Assembly (NCBI RefSeq): GCF_001038485.1
Contig: NZ_LDUE01000005.1
Coordinates: 79,752 to 143,751, forward strand
From: Ornithinibacillus californiensis
GTDB taxonomy: Bacteria > Bacillota > Bacilli > Bacillales > Amphibacillaceae
DNA: 64,000 bases
Direction: 5' to 3'
In this document: positions 19,291 through 28,456 of the stretch, piece by piece
How positions within the stretch are numbered: the first letter of the stretch is position 1
Layout: each line of letters starts with the position of its first letter
Notes under the pieces: model-generated
What the model was told of the DNA's origin: nothing
Databases searched by the model: none
The model's input: only the letters and a program-made list of their open reading frames with translations
Program-made: the position numbers and the translations under genes

Positions 19291-19305
19291 TAATTAACAG
19301 TTTTC

Positions 19306-19348
19306 ATCCCTACTATAACGGGAGTTATAGTAGGGATTTTTATTTTTT
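19306..19348 (+). terminator. Terminator of odhAB
   Basis: ATCCCTACTATAAC pairs with GTTATAGTAGGGAT around a 4-nt loop, followed by a long T-rich run. Confidence 0.9.
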
Positions 19349-19365
19349 TGGGAGCTGGATATATC

Positions 19366-19630
19366 TCATCATCATTTTCGGGATATTGCATCTCGAAATG
19401 ATGATGAACAGGTCTCTCATAACTAAATTTGAAGAAATACAGCCGAATTTGATGATGACAAAGGCTCTCATAATTATCTTTATAAGAATATAACACAAAA
19501 TGATGATGACATGGGCTCTCATAATTATTTTTACAAGGAAATAGCACAAAATGATGATGATAGAGGCTCTCATAACTATTTTTATAAATATATAGCTCAA
19601 ATTGATGATGACAAAGACTCCCCATCACTT
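19366..19630. repeat. 51-bp tandem repeat array, five units
   Basis: The core TGATGATGA starts at 19399, 19450, 19501, 19552 and 19603, exactly 51 bp apart each time. Each unit continues with a conserved GGCTCTCATAA and an A/T-rich end; the last unit is partial. The array opens with an inverted copy of its core (19366-19380 against 19394-19407), giving a hairpin. The period is a multiple of three, and one plus frame reads NDDDxGSHNYFYKxIAQ per unit, but a stop interrupts that frame and no ribosome site or start is present, so I treat it as non-coding. Confidence 0.8.
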
Positions 19631-19771
19631 TATCTAATGATAAGAGCAATGATGAAGAAGGCAATCAACAATTTGGTACAAATTTCATATTATCACTTTA
19701 ATCTCTGTTATCCGAATAAAAATTGGGTATTACTAAAAGAGTAATGAATGACAACTAGGAGGACACAACAT

Positions 19772-20959
19772 ATGGATATTATTCTTGGAATACTAGCAAT
19801 CATAATTGTTTTAGGACTTGCTTATTTATTATCAAATAACCGGAAGTTAGTTAATTATAGAGGAATTGGCATCATGATTTTGGCTCAACTCCTTATTACA
19901 TGGTTTATGTTTTCCACAACAATCGGTCAAACCATTATTAATGGAATTTCAGCAGTGTTTAATAAATTAATTGAATTTGGTACTGTTGGGGTTGATTTTA
20001 TACTTGGGGGAGTAGTGGAAAATGAAGGTGGCATCTTTTTCTTTGACGTATTATTACTTATCATCTTCTTCGCTACTATTTTATCTGTACTTACTTATTT
20101 AAAAATACTACCGATCATTATTAAATATATCGGTGGTCTTATTTCTAAAATTACGGGATTACCGAGAGTAGAATCATTTAATGCAGTTAATAGTATTTTC
20201 TTTGGTCAATCGGAGGCTCTAATTGCAATTCGTTCACAGTTTCATCATTTAACTGCTAACAGATTATATATTGTTAGTGCATCTGCAATGGGTTCTGTAT
20301 CTGCATCAATTGTGGGTGCCTATATGCAAATGCTACCACCGGAATTTGTGTTGGTTGCCTTACCATTAAATATGTTTAGTGCACTAATTATTGCTTCCAT
20401 TATTGCTCCAGTGAATGTTCCAAAGGCTGAGGATAAGGTGGATATTGCTAATGTTACGAATGACAAGAGCATTTTTGAAGCGATGGGAAATGGAGCGCTT
20501 GAAGGTGGAAAAATTGCATTAATTGTTGCAACAATGCTGGTTGCCTTCATTGCCGCTCTAGAGTTAGTAAACTGGATTATTCAAGCAGTTTTTGCAGGTG
20601 TAACTTTACAGCAAATACTTGGTTACGTCCTTTCACCTATTGGTATTCTAATGGGTATTCCTGCTAGTGAAGTAGTTGAAGCTGGTGGGATTATGGGAAC
20701 AAAAATTGTAACGAATGAGTTTGTTGCTATGCTAGAATTTCAAGATATGTTGGATCGAGTATCTGAGAAGACAATTGGTATTGTGACCGTGTTTTTAACT
20801 TCCTTTGCTAATTTTTCTTCCATTGGTATTATCGCGGGAACGGTTCAAGGAATTGATCGCGAGAAGGGTGGAGAAGTATCTAGGTTTGGTCTTAAACTTC
20901 TACTTGGAGCAACATTAGCTTCGATACTATCTGCTACCATTGCAGGGTTATTCATATAA
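19772..20959 (+). CDS. Concentrative nucleoside transporter (NupC family)
   Basis: A 395-residue membrane protein of the CNT family, which imports nucleosides with protons or sodium. Family features: an N-terminal helix block, a gate domain (YIGGLISKITGLPRVESFNAV, FFGQSEALIAIR) and a C-terminal domain ending FANFSSIGIIAGTVQGI. AGGAGG lies 9 nt before the ATG at 19772; an in-frame ATG at 19748 has no ribosome site. It is apparently monocistronic, with the 51-bp repeat array upstream. Confidence 0.9.
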   Translation: MDIILGILAIIIVLGLAYLLSNNRKLVNYRGIGIMILAQLLITWFMFSTTIGQTIINGISAVFNKLIEFGTVGVDFILGGVVENEGGIFFFDVLLLIIFFATILSVLTYLKILPIIIKYIGGLISKITGLPRVESFNAVNSIFFGQSEALIAIRSQFHHLTANRLYIVSASAMGSVSASIVGAYMQMLPPEFVLVALPLNMFSALIIASIIAPVNVPKAEDKVDIANVTNDKSIFEAMGNGALEGGKIALIVATMLVAFIAALELVNWIIQAVFAGVTLQQILGYVLSPIGILMGIPASEVVEAGGIMGTKIVTNEFVAMLEFQDMLDRVSEKTIGIVTVFLTSFANFSSIGIIAGTVQGIDREKGGEVSRFGLKLLLGATLASILSATIAGLFI

Positions 20960-20968
20960 GGTCAAAGA

Positions 20969-21003
20969 AAAACTCATCTGCAATTAACTTGCGGATGAGT
21001 TTT
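20969..21003. terminator. Bidirectional terminator between convergent genes
   Basis: AAAACTCATCTGCAA pairs with TTGCGGATGAGTTTT (one wobble). The stem includes the last codons of the MATE gene. Confidence 0.8.
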
Positions 21004-22354
21004 GTAATTTTTCACGGTATCGTTTTTGAATAAATAATAATCTGCCTAATAAAGCTATTGCACCAGCACTTAATCCGACAATAATCCCTACCCAATATCC
21101 AAATGGCTCAAGTGAGGTAAAGTTGGCAAGTAACCATCCAGTTGGTAACCCAATGACCCAATAGGAGACAAGTGCGATAACTAATGTCATATTCACATCT
21201 TTATATCCTCGTAGGGCTCCTTGAATTGGAGCAGCAAATGCATCAGCGACCTGGAAGACAATTGCAAAGCCAATGAACTGAACCGTTAGAGCAATTAAAT
21301 CTGGATCCGAATTATATAAACCTGCAACCCCGTCACGGAAGATATAAAGAATAACGCCATTAAACATTGCGATAAAGATTCCACCACTAATCCCAATTAG
21401 CCCGTAGATTTTCGCATCATGCATACGTTTTGCTCCAACTTCAAAACCTACAGTTATCGTTAAAGCAATGCCGACACTTAATGGAATCATATATAATAGT
21501 GATGCGAAATTCATGGCAGCTTGGTGAGCTGCAATTGTATTGGTATTATATTCACTCATTAATAAAGTTACTGCTGAGAAAATACTCGTTTCAAAAAAAA
21601 TTGCAAATCCAATAGGAACGCCAATCTTGAGCTGTTCCAACCAATCCTTAATTACTGGTTTACTCCAATTGGATAGCACATGATAAGTCCGAAATGGATG
21701 TATTTTAACAAGGATTATAGTGGCAATAATGCATGTAATCCAGTAAGTTAATGCTGTTGCAATACCCGCACCAATTCCACCCATGGCAGGTAAACCTAGT
21801 TTTCCAAAGATAAAGATATAATTTAAAAAGATATTAATTGGTAGGGAAATTAGGATGATTACCATCGAGGCACGAGTTTGACCTAACGCATCGATAAAAC
21901 TACGAATTGTGTTAAAAATAAATAATGGAATAATGCCAGTGGATAAAGTAATAAGATAGTATTTGGCAATGTGTTCTACGTTAGATTCTAGCTGCATCAT
22001 ATTAAGAATGGGGTTTAAGAGTAATGCCCCGAGAAGAATTACAACTAGGGCTAATCCAACCGATAAATATATTGCTTGTTGTATTTTTTTACTAATAGAC
22101 TCATTCTCTTTTGCTCCCAACAAATGGGCGACAATAGGAGTAATGGCAAGTAGAATCCCATTAATTCCAGTGAACACTGGGATCCAGAGGCTTGAGCCGA
22201 TGGCAACACCGGCTAAGTCTTCCGCACCCGCGCGACCAGACATTACTGTGTCAAAGAATGTCATTAAGTTTAGACTTACTTGAGTTACGAGAATGGGAAA
22301 GAATATAATAAAGAATAATTTTATCTTTTGTTTCAATGTGTCTGTCTGATACAT
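20984..22354 (-). CDS. MATE-family multidrug/sodium antiporter
   Basis: A 456-residue membrane exporter with about 12 helices in two similar halves. The first carries VSLNLMTFFDTVMSGRAGAEDLAGVAIG, the second has IAAHQAAMNFASLLYMIPLSVGIALT; both are typical of NorM-like MATE proteins. Length and sequence style resemble B. subtilis YojI. These exporters expel cationic drugs in exchange for sodium or protons; the substrate is not predictable. Apparently a single gene. Confidence 0.9.
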   Translation of the reverse strand: MYQTDTLKQKIKLFFIIFFPILVTQVSLNLMTFFDTVMSGRAGAEDLAGVAIGSSLWIPVFTGINGILLAITPIVAHLLGAKENESISKKIQQAIYLSVGLALVVILLGALLLNPILNMMQLESNVEHIAKYYLITLSTGIIPLFIFNTIRSFIDALGQTRASMVIILISLPINIFLNYIFIFGKLGLPAMGGIGAGIATALTYWITCIIATIILVKIHPFRTYHVLSNWSKPVIKDWLEQLKIGVPIGFAIFFETSIFSAVTLLMSEYNTNTIAAHQAAMNFASLLYMIPLSVGIALTITVGFEVGAKRMHDAKIYGLIGISGGIFIAMFNGVILYIFRDGVAGLYNSDPDLIALTVQFIGFAIVFQVADAFAAPIQGALRGYKDVNMTLVIALVSYWVIGLPTGWLLANFTSLEPFGYWVGIIVGLSAGAIALLGRLLFIQKRYREKLQNSSAS

Positions 22355-22469
22355 ATTATGCTTCCTTTTTCTGTTGATTTTTAATAGGATAGAGAGGTAA
22401 TGGTTTTACACCATAAGAGCTATTATACGATGATGTGGTGTAATTGGAAAGAGGGGACTTCTAGAGATT

Positions 22470-23543
22470 ATGAAAAACAAACGAATTCTATTCACAGGCG
22501 GTGGCTCTGCGGGGCATGTTATTGTCAATTTAGCATTAATTCCTGTATTCCAACGTGAGGGATGGGAAATTGATTATATTGGCTCGAAAAACGGTATTGA
22601 ACGAAACTTAATAGAACAATTAGATCATGTTAACTACTATCCAATCTCAACTGGGAAATTACGACGATATATGTCCATTGAGAATCTGAAGGATCCTTTT
22701 AAGGTGATAAAAGGTACGTTGCAAGCATGGAGAATTATTGGTAAACGCAAGCCTTCTGTTATATTCTCGAAGGGTGGCTTTGTGTCTGTGCCGGTTGTAC
22801 TTGCATCCAAAATGCGTGGTGTGTCTGCAGTCATTCACGAATCTGATTATACGCCAGGTCTTGCTAATAAATTAGCAATTCCATTTTCAAAAAAAGTTCT
22901 TGCGACATTTCCAGAGACCATGGAATACATACCTGAGGAAAAATCCGAATATGTAGGTGCTGTTATTCGTGAAGAACTCTTTCAAGGTAACAAGGAAAGG
23001 GGCTTAGAATTATGTGGTTTCAACCGTAGTAAGCCAGTGTTATTAATTATGGGAGGAAGCGGTGGCTCTCAAAAGATAAATGAGACGGTCCGGGAAAGTC
23101 TGAATGAGCTGTTAAACCATTTTCAAATTGCTCATATTTGTGGAAATGGAAAAGTCGATGATTCAATTGACAAGGCAGGATATATTCAATTTGAGTATGT
23201 AAATGAAGAGTTAAAGGATATTTTTGCTGCTACTGACTTTGTTTTATCGCGGGCGGGGTCGAATGCAATCTTTGAATTTTTAGCTCTGCATATTCCAATG
23301 TTACTTATTCCCCTATCCAGGGAAGCGAGTAGAGGAGATCAAATTATAAATGCGAATTCTTTCCGTGAGAAAAGCTATGCTAGGGTGTTGGAAGAAGAAA
23401 ACTTATCGGAAGAAACATTAATTAAAGAACTAAAAAAATTAGTACAACAAGCACCGATTATGCTAGATAAGATGAAAACTTACCAGAGTGAAAAGTCTCG
23501 TGATCGGGTTATTGAGATTATCAAAAGTTCCGCAAAAAAATAG
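22470..23543 (+). CDS. murG: MurG-type UDP-GlcNAc transferase, stand-alone copy
   Basis: A 357-residue GT28 glycosyltransferase that adds GlcNAc to lipid I to make lipid II. The N-terminal glycine loop is GGGSAGHV (about residues 8-15; classic MurG has GGTGGH). [14 protein letters not shown] follows, and in the C-terminal domain [10 protein letters not shown] and [23 protein letters not shown] bind UDP-GlcNAc. The gene is not in a division/cell-wall cluster, as for the second murG found in several bacilli; I cannot say whether it is the only copy. A terminator follows. Confidence 0.85.
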   Translation: MKNKRILFTGGGSAGHVIVNLALIPVFQREGWEIDYIGSKNGIERNLIEQLDHVNYYPISTGKLRRYMSIENLKDPFKVIKGTLQAWRIIGKRKPSVIFSKGGFVSVPVVLASKMRGVSAVIHESDYTPGLANKLAIPFSKKVLATFPETMEYIPEEKSEYVGAVIREELFQGNKERGLELCGFNRSKPVLLIMGGSGGSQKINETVRESLNELLNHFQIAHICGNGKVDDSIDKAGYIQFEYVNEELKDIFAATDFVLSRAGSNAIFEFLALHIPMLLIPLSREASRGDQIINANSFREKSYARVLEEENLSEETLIKELKKLVQQAPIMLDKMKTYQSEKSRDRVIEIIKSSAKK

Positions 23544-23546
23544 ATT

Positions 23547-23586
23547 AAAAAATTCTTGTTTCCATGGAGGAGCAAGAATTTTTTTA
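23547..23586 (+). terminator. Terminator of murG
   Basis: AAAAAATTCTTG pairs with CAAGAATTTTTT around a 13-nt loop, ending in a T run. Confidence 0.75.
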
Positions 23587-23665
23587 TCTAAGAAATAAAC
23601 TCTTATAATTATGAGTTGATAGGCGATAATACAGCCTATCTAATAGTCTTTTTAGGAGGCAAATC

Positions 23666-24681
23666 GTGAAGGGTAATATTAATTTAACATCAGGAGAAAT
23701 TGCTTCACTTTAGACTAATTACATGAATTATAAAATGTCAAGATTGGTTCTCCGTTATATGCTAAAGGATTTAAACGATAGCGAAATTATACCTATAGTT
23801 CAATATGCTCATGAACTATCTAAACAACATATTACTTATTTGACGAAGCTGTTTAAAGAGGAGAATTTTGCAATTCCCAACGCTTTTGGGGAAGAAGATG
23901 TAAATATGGAAGCTCTTGGCTATACACAGATACTTTCTGTTTAACTTATGTAAATCACATGGCTAGAGTTGGCATGGTATCATATAGTGGATTACTTGCT
24001 ATGTGCACTAGACAAGATGTAAGAGATTATTATACTCAGGCTCTAAAAAATACTACAGAGCTATATAATCGGACATTAGATCTTCAACTTGAAAAAGGGA
24101 TAAATGCAAGACATCCTTATATTACGGTACCAACAGAAACAGATTATATTGATGACAAAAATTATTTAAGTGGTTTAAATCCATTTAATGAGAAACGACC
24201 ATTAAATGCTATAGAAATCTCCTATCTATATATGAATATCATGACCAATGCATTAGGAATGAAAGTATGTATTTCCTTTGCCCAAACTTCTCCAAATAAA
24301 GAAGTACAGGAGTTTATGTTGAGAGGGAAAGAAATAGCTAAGAAACATATTAAAATTCTAGTTGATACATTAATGAAAGAAGATATGGAAGCTCCTGAAG
24401 TTCCAGATGTGGCTGTAAGTGATTCCACTACTTGGACGTTCTCAGATAAGATGATGATGTTTCAAGTGTCCTTATTAATGCAAGCAGGGATGGGTAACTA
24501 TGCGGTTGCTGCTGCAGCAAGTCAGCGAAGTGATTTAATGCTTAATTATGAGCGTCTCTCCCTAGAAGTCGCAACCTATTCGAAGAGTGGAGCAGACATT
24601 ATGATTAAACACAAGAGGCTAGAACAACCACCTGGGACCAAATCACGAGATAAATTAGCAAGGGAAAAAGATAAAGCATAA
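23666..24681 (+). pseudogene. DUF3231 family gene, broken by a stop and a frameshift
   Basis: Read through, this is a roughly 338-codon DUF3231 protein (a ferritin-like helical family of unknown function, common in bacilli). It starts with GTG at 23666 behind AGGAGG. Codon 16 is TAG (23711-23713) where the family has Trp (ASL-W-TNYMN). At about 23915 one base appears to be missing: frame 1 reads ...EEDVNMEAL and the next frame continues with WLYTDTFCLTYVNHMARVG. The remainder (to 24681) is open and has the conserved blocks KTDYIDS-like TDYIDDKNYLSGLNPF, CISFAQTSPNKEVQ and AAAASQRSDL. Both lesions could be recent mutations or sequencing errors. Confidence 0.85.
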
Positions 24682-24694
24682 GCCTTATTTTGTG

Positions 24695-24736
24695 AAAAGC
24701 AGGAGAATCAATATAGATTCTACATGCTTTTTATTT
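24695..24736 (+). terminator. Terminator of the DUF3231 locus
   Basis: AAAAGCAGGAGAATC pairs with GATTCTACATGCTTTT (imperfect), followed by a T-rich run. Confidence 0.65.
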
Positions 24737-25248
24737 TACCCATAGAAATTTGTTTATCACATGGTTTGAGCGGGTATTAATCATTATAGATAGTCTTGTA
24801 AAAATGTAGGAGGTGTTTCGACATAAGTTAATCTATGAATAAAATAAATAGATGTTGAGTTTAATAGTAAAATCTTAGAATACAAGAGTTATCTAGAGAA
24901 TAAGGGGCAATTATGCCACTAGAACGAGCTAGGCTATCTCTTACTATGGGAAATCTTAGTTAATTCTATTATTTTCAGAATTATGCAGTTTGATAGATTC
25001 GAAATGTTTCTGTAATATTAATTGTGTTGTATTCATGGAAATCTTTTCTTTTACCTCCACATATTCGTTCGCTCTCTTCTTATAAAAATTCGTAAAGTTA
25101 TCTTATATTCATTACCGTTTTCATTATTTGATGAGTTTATAAAAGAAGTATACATGTCTTTATAGTTTTTGGATTATTGCTAATATTGGGGTATTTGTAA
25201 TGGGTTTACTCATGGATTCAAGAAAAAGCAAGAAAAAGGAGTATTTAT
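24737..25248. other. Intergenic stretch, no convincing gene
   Basis: About 510 bp of AT-rich DNA. I see no ORF with start, ribosome site and sensible composition. A short open stretch before 25249 reads FWIIANIGVFVMGLLMDSRKSKKK without a start and runs into the next gene out of frame; it may be a relic of a membrane protein. The promoter of the betaine importer should lie here but I could not fix it. Confidence 0.4.
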
Positions 25249-26244
25249 ATGATGAAAAAGTTAGGGTTAATTATGTTAACAAGTTTATTTTTTATCTTAT
25301 CTGCCTGCGGTTCTAGTTCAAGTGGCAAGCTTGATACGATTGTATTAGCAGATGCTGGCTGGGATAGTATCCGTGTTCATAATAGTATTGCACAACTTAT
25401 TATGGAGGAAGGCTATGGTTATGATACCGAAGTAACTGCAGGTTCAACTGCAGCAACGGTACAAGGGTTACGCCAAGGTGATATTAATGTTTATATGGAA
25501 GTATGGACGGATAATATCAAAGAAGTCTACGAAGAAGCAACAAAAGCTGGTGACTTTGAAGCGGTATCTGTAAACTTCAATGACAATGTACAAGGACTAT
25601 TCGTCCCTACATATGTCATTGAAGGAGACGAGGAACGAGGTATTGAGCCAGTTGCACCAGATCTGAAGACAGTTGAAGACTTGAAGAAGTATCCAGAGGT
25701 TTTCGCTGATCCAGAAGATCCAGGTCGTGGACGTATTATTAATGCACCAAGTGGATGGGCAGTTGCAGAAACTATTAATGAAAAATTTGAAGCATATGGT
25801 TTAGGAGAGACAATGAATAACTTTATGCCTGGTTCCGATGCAGCAGCAGTAGCTGATTTAGTGGATGCTTATGAAGCTGGTGAACCTTGGGTTGGATATT
25901 ATTGGTCACCAACATTAGTAACTGCTAAATATAACCTAACCTTATTGGAAGAAGCACCATATGATGAAGCAACTTGGAACGAATCTAAAACAACAGAATT
26001 CCCTCCGAATGATGTTGTAGTTGCCGTTCACAAAGACTTCAAAGAACAAGCACCAGAGGTTTATGATTTCTTAAGTAACTATGAAACAAGCAGTGAGCTA
26101 ACTGGGGAAGCGCTAGTTTACATGGATGAAAATAGTGCAGAGCCTGACGAAGCTGCAATCTGGTGGATGAAACAGCATGAGGATATTTGGACTAGCTGGG
26201 TATCAGAGGATGTAGCGGAAAAGGTTAAAGAAGCTCTACAGTAA
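25249..26244 (+). CDS. Glycine-betaine-type ABC transporter substrate-binding lipoprotein
   Basis: A 331-residue lipoprotein: signal peptide with lipobox LSACG (Cys at about residue 20), then an OpuAC-type binding domain (ADAGWDSIRVHNSIAQLI, GSTAATVQGLRQGDINVYMEVWTDN, GWAVAETINEKF). Several Trp residues could form the aromatic cage for quaternary ammonium compounds. It is the first gene of an importer operon. Two adjacent ATG codons (25249 and 25252) follow AAGGAG. The gene order (binding protein, permease, ATPase) is the reverse of B. subtilis opuA. The exact osmolyte is inferred. Confidence 0.88.
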   Translation: MMKKLGLIMLTSLFFILSACGSSSSGKLDTIVLADAGWDSIRVHNSIAQLIMEEGYGYDTEVTAGSTAATVQGLRQGDINVYMEVWTDNIKEVYEEATKAGDFEAVSVNFNDNVQGLFVPTYVIEGDEERGIEPVAPDLKTVEDLKKYPEVFADPEDPGRGRIINAPSGWAVAETINEKFEAYGLGETMNNFMPGSDAAAVADLVDAYEAGEPWVGYYWSPTLVTAKYNLTLLEEAPYDEATWNESKTTEFPPNDVVVAVHKDFKEQAPEVYDFLSNYETSSELTGEALVYMDENSAEPDEAAIWWMKQHEDIWTSWVSEDVAEKVKEALQ

Positions 26245-26250
26245 GCAGGA

Positions 26251-26280
26251 GCAGCTGGCCGGTTGGTTAGCTGCTTTTCT
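26251..26280 (+). terminator. Intercistronic hairpin, probable partial terminator
   Basis: GCAGCT pairs with AGCTGC around a 12-nt loop, followed by TTTTCT, between the binding-protein and permease genes. It would lower downstream expression, as expected where binding protein is needed in excess. Confidence 0.5.
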
Positions 26281-26333
26281 AACTTAAATTATTCTTAAAG
26301 TGAGGTGAAGGGCTGCAATTTGCAGTCTACTTA

Positions 26334-27185
26334 ATGGGAAGTTTTCCAGAAATACGTACGAACTTAGGAGATTATGTAAAACAATTTGTTGATTTCTTAG
26401 ATACAACATTAGAAGGTTTATTTGAATTTATCTTTTTCATTTCATCTAGAACAATTAATTTTATTGATGATGTACTAGTTACATTGCCATGGTGGAGCTT
26501 CATTCTTCTTATTTTTTTACTAGGCTGGTATTTTAAGTCTATCTTCGCTGGTATTCTTTATGGCTTTTTTGTTTTTCTAATTGGTAGTTTTGGTTTATGG
26601 GAAGATATGATGACAACCATTGCGATCATATTAGCTGCGGTTATTATTTGTTTAATTATTGGTATACCAGTTGGAATTTGGATGGCCTTTAATAAAGGAT
26701 TCTCGAATGTGATGCGCCCGTTATTAGATGCGATGCAAACGATGCCGAGTTTTGTTTACTTGATTCCAGCTATATTCTTTTTTGGCCTTGGTAATGTATC
26801 AGCCATCTTCGCTACATTAATCTATGCACTACCACCGGTCATTCGTTTAACAGAACTCGCTATCCGTGGTGTGGATAAAGAAGTTATCGAATCTGCACAA
26901 TCCTTTGGATCATCACGTGGTCAAATGCTCCGAAAAGTACAGTTGCCACAAGCGATGCCTACAATCATGGCAGGGGTAAACCAAACAACGATGATGGCCC
27001 TAGCAATGGTGGTTATTGCCTCTATGGTTGGTGCCAAAGGACTCGGAGAACAAGTACTTGTATCTATTAACAGAATTGATATCGCATTAGGATTTGAAGC
27101 AGGAATCAGTATTGTATTTTTAGCTATTATCATTGATCGCATAACAAATGGTATAGCAGCCAAGTTCCAAAGGGGGATTAATTAA
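26334..27185 (+). CDS. Glycine-betaine-type ABC transporter permease
   Basis: A 283-residue permease of the ProW/OpuAB class with about six or seven helices. The EAA-like loop is IESAQSFGSSRGQMLRKVQLPQAMPTIMAGV (about 190-220), and DAMQTMPSFVYLIPAIFFFGLG is typical of OpuAB. The assigned ATG has no close ribosome site; GAGGTGAAGG lies about 25 nt upstream with a small CTGC/GCAG hairpin between, which may bring them together. It overlaps the ATPase gene by 1 bp. Confidence 0.88.
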   Translation: MGSFPEIRTNLGDYVKQFVDFLDTTLEGLFEFIFFISSRTINFIDDVLVTLPWWSFILLIFLLGWYFKSIFAGILYGFFVFLIGSFGLWEDMMTTIAIILAAVIICLIIGIPVGIWMAFNKGFSNVMRPLLDAMQTMPSFVYLIPAIFFFGLGNVSAIFATLIYALPPVIRLTELAIRGVDKEVIESAQSFGSSRGQMLRKVQLPQAMPTIMAGVNQTTMMALAMVVIASMVGAKGLGEQVLVSINRIDIALGFEAGISIVFLAIIIDRITNGIAAKFQRGIN

Positions 27186-28393
27186 TGGAAACTAAGATTA
27201 AGATTGATCGTGTATCCAAAATCTTTGGATCAAAGCCTAAGTCAGTGATTCCTTTAGTTAAAGATGGAAAGAATAAAGAAGAAATTCTTGCGGAAACTGG
27301 CCATACTGTAGGTGTTTATGATGCATCTTTTGACATAAAAAAGGGTGAAGTATTCGTAATCATGGGCTTATCTGGTAGTGGAAAGTCTACGTTAATTCGT
27401 TGCTTTAATCTATTAAACAAACCGACAGATGGGTCAATTGTTATTGATGGTATTGATATTACAAAATCAAATAAGCAAGAACTAAAAAAGATTAGACAAG
27501 AAAAAATTGCTATGGTGTTCCAGCACTTTGGTCTATTTAGTCACCGTACCATTCTGGCCAATGTTGAATATGGACTGGAAATCCGTGGTGTTTCAAAAGA
27601 AGAACGTCGTGCGATTGCCATGAAAAACATTGAAATTGTTGGTTTAAAGGGGTATGAGGAAAAATATCCCGATGAGTTATCGGGTGGTATGCAGCAGCGT
27701 GTAGGATTAGCTCGAGCACTTGCTAATGATCCTGATATTCTGTTGATGGATGAACCATTCAGTGCTTTGGACCCTCTAATTCGTCGCGAAATGCAACTGG
27801 AGTTATTAGATATTCAAGAGCGACTGCAAAAGACGATTATTTTCATCACTCACGATGTCAACGAGGCGTTTAAATTAGGTGATCGGGTAGCTGTCATGAA
27901 GGATGGACATGTGGTACAGGTTGGTACTCCTGAGGAAATTATTGAAGAACCAGCCAATGAGTATATCTCTGAATTTATCAAGGATATTGACCGTTCAAAA
28001 GTATTCCAAGCGGACCATGTAATGATAAAGCCTAATGCATTAGTATCCTTAAAGGATGGGCTGAATGTTGCTATCAAGGAAATGGAAGACAATGGGATAT
28101 CAAGTGTTTACGTAGTGGACCGTGGGCGTCATGTGCAAGGAATAGTAACTATAGATGATGCCATTCAAGCAAAGAAAGATAAAAAGAAGTTAACCGATAT
28201 TTTACGAAGTGATTATGCAGTAGTTCAACGAGATGAATATATACATGAACTTATACCAAAAGCATTAGAATCAAAATATCCATTAGCAGTTGAGAATGAA
28301 GAAGGGAAATTGGTAGGATTTATTTTACGTGTTCATGTATTATCTGGATTAGTTTCTGAAGATATTGTGGAAAGTGAACAGTATTATAGTTGA
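27185..28393 (+). CDS. Glycine-betaine-type ABC transporter ATP-binding protein with CBS domains
   Basis: A 402-residue ATPase of the ProV/OpuAA class. Walker A GLSGSGKST (about 61-69), signature LSGGMQQRVGLARAL, Walker B ILLMDEPFSALDP, H-loop ITHDVNEA. Two CBS modules cover about 280-400; in relatives these sense ionic strength or cyclic-di-AMP. The start overlaps the permease stop (TAATG). A strong bidirectional terminator follows. Confidence 0.92.
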   Translation: METKIKIDRVSKIFGSKPKSVIPLVKDGKNKEEILAETGHTVGVYDASFDIKKGEVFVIMGLSGSGKSTLIRCFNLLNKPTDGSIVIDGIDITKSNKQELKKIRQEKIAMVFQHFGLFSHRTILANVEYGLEIRGVSKEERRAIAMKNIEIVGLKGYEEKYPDELSGGMQQRVGLARALANDPDILLMDEPFSALDPLIRREMQLELLDIQERLQKTIIFITHDVNEAFKLGDRVAVMKDGHVVQVGTPEEIIEEPANEYISEFIKDIDRSKVFQADHVMIKPNALVSLKDGLNVAIKEMEDNGISSVYVVDRGRHVQGIVTIDDAIQAKKDKKKLTDILRSDYAVVQRDEYIHELIPKALESKYPLAVENEEGKLVGFILRVHVLSGLVSEDIVESEQYYS

Positions 28394-28411
28394 TTCATAG
28401 TCAACTAACAT

Positions 28412-28456
28412 ATAAAGATAAAAGGGCTTTAAAAAGTGAAGCCCTTTTATCTTTAT
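28412..28456. terminator. Bidirectional terminator, 18-bp perfect stem
   Basis: The left arm 28412-28429 is exactly complementary to 28439-28456 with a 9-nt loop; GGGCTT is the GC core with A/T runs on both sides. It serves the importer operon and the ger operon. Confidence 0.9.

Noticed and set aside
19227..19664. Open frame on the minus strand through the 51-bp repeats (SYESLxHHHF-like units)
   Set aside because: It runs antisense into the odhB end, lacks a ribosome site, and its repeats simply mirror the DNA period.
24760..24780. GTTTGAGCGGGTAT as a SigB promoter
   Set aside because: The -35 and -10 halves touch; SigB promoters need a spacer of about 12-15 nt.
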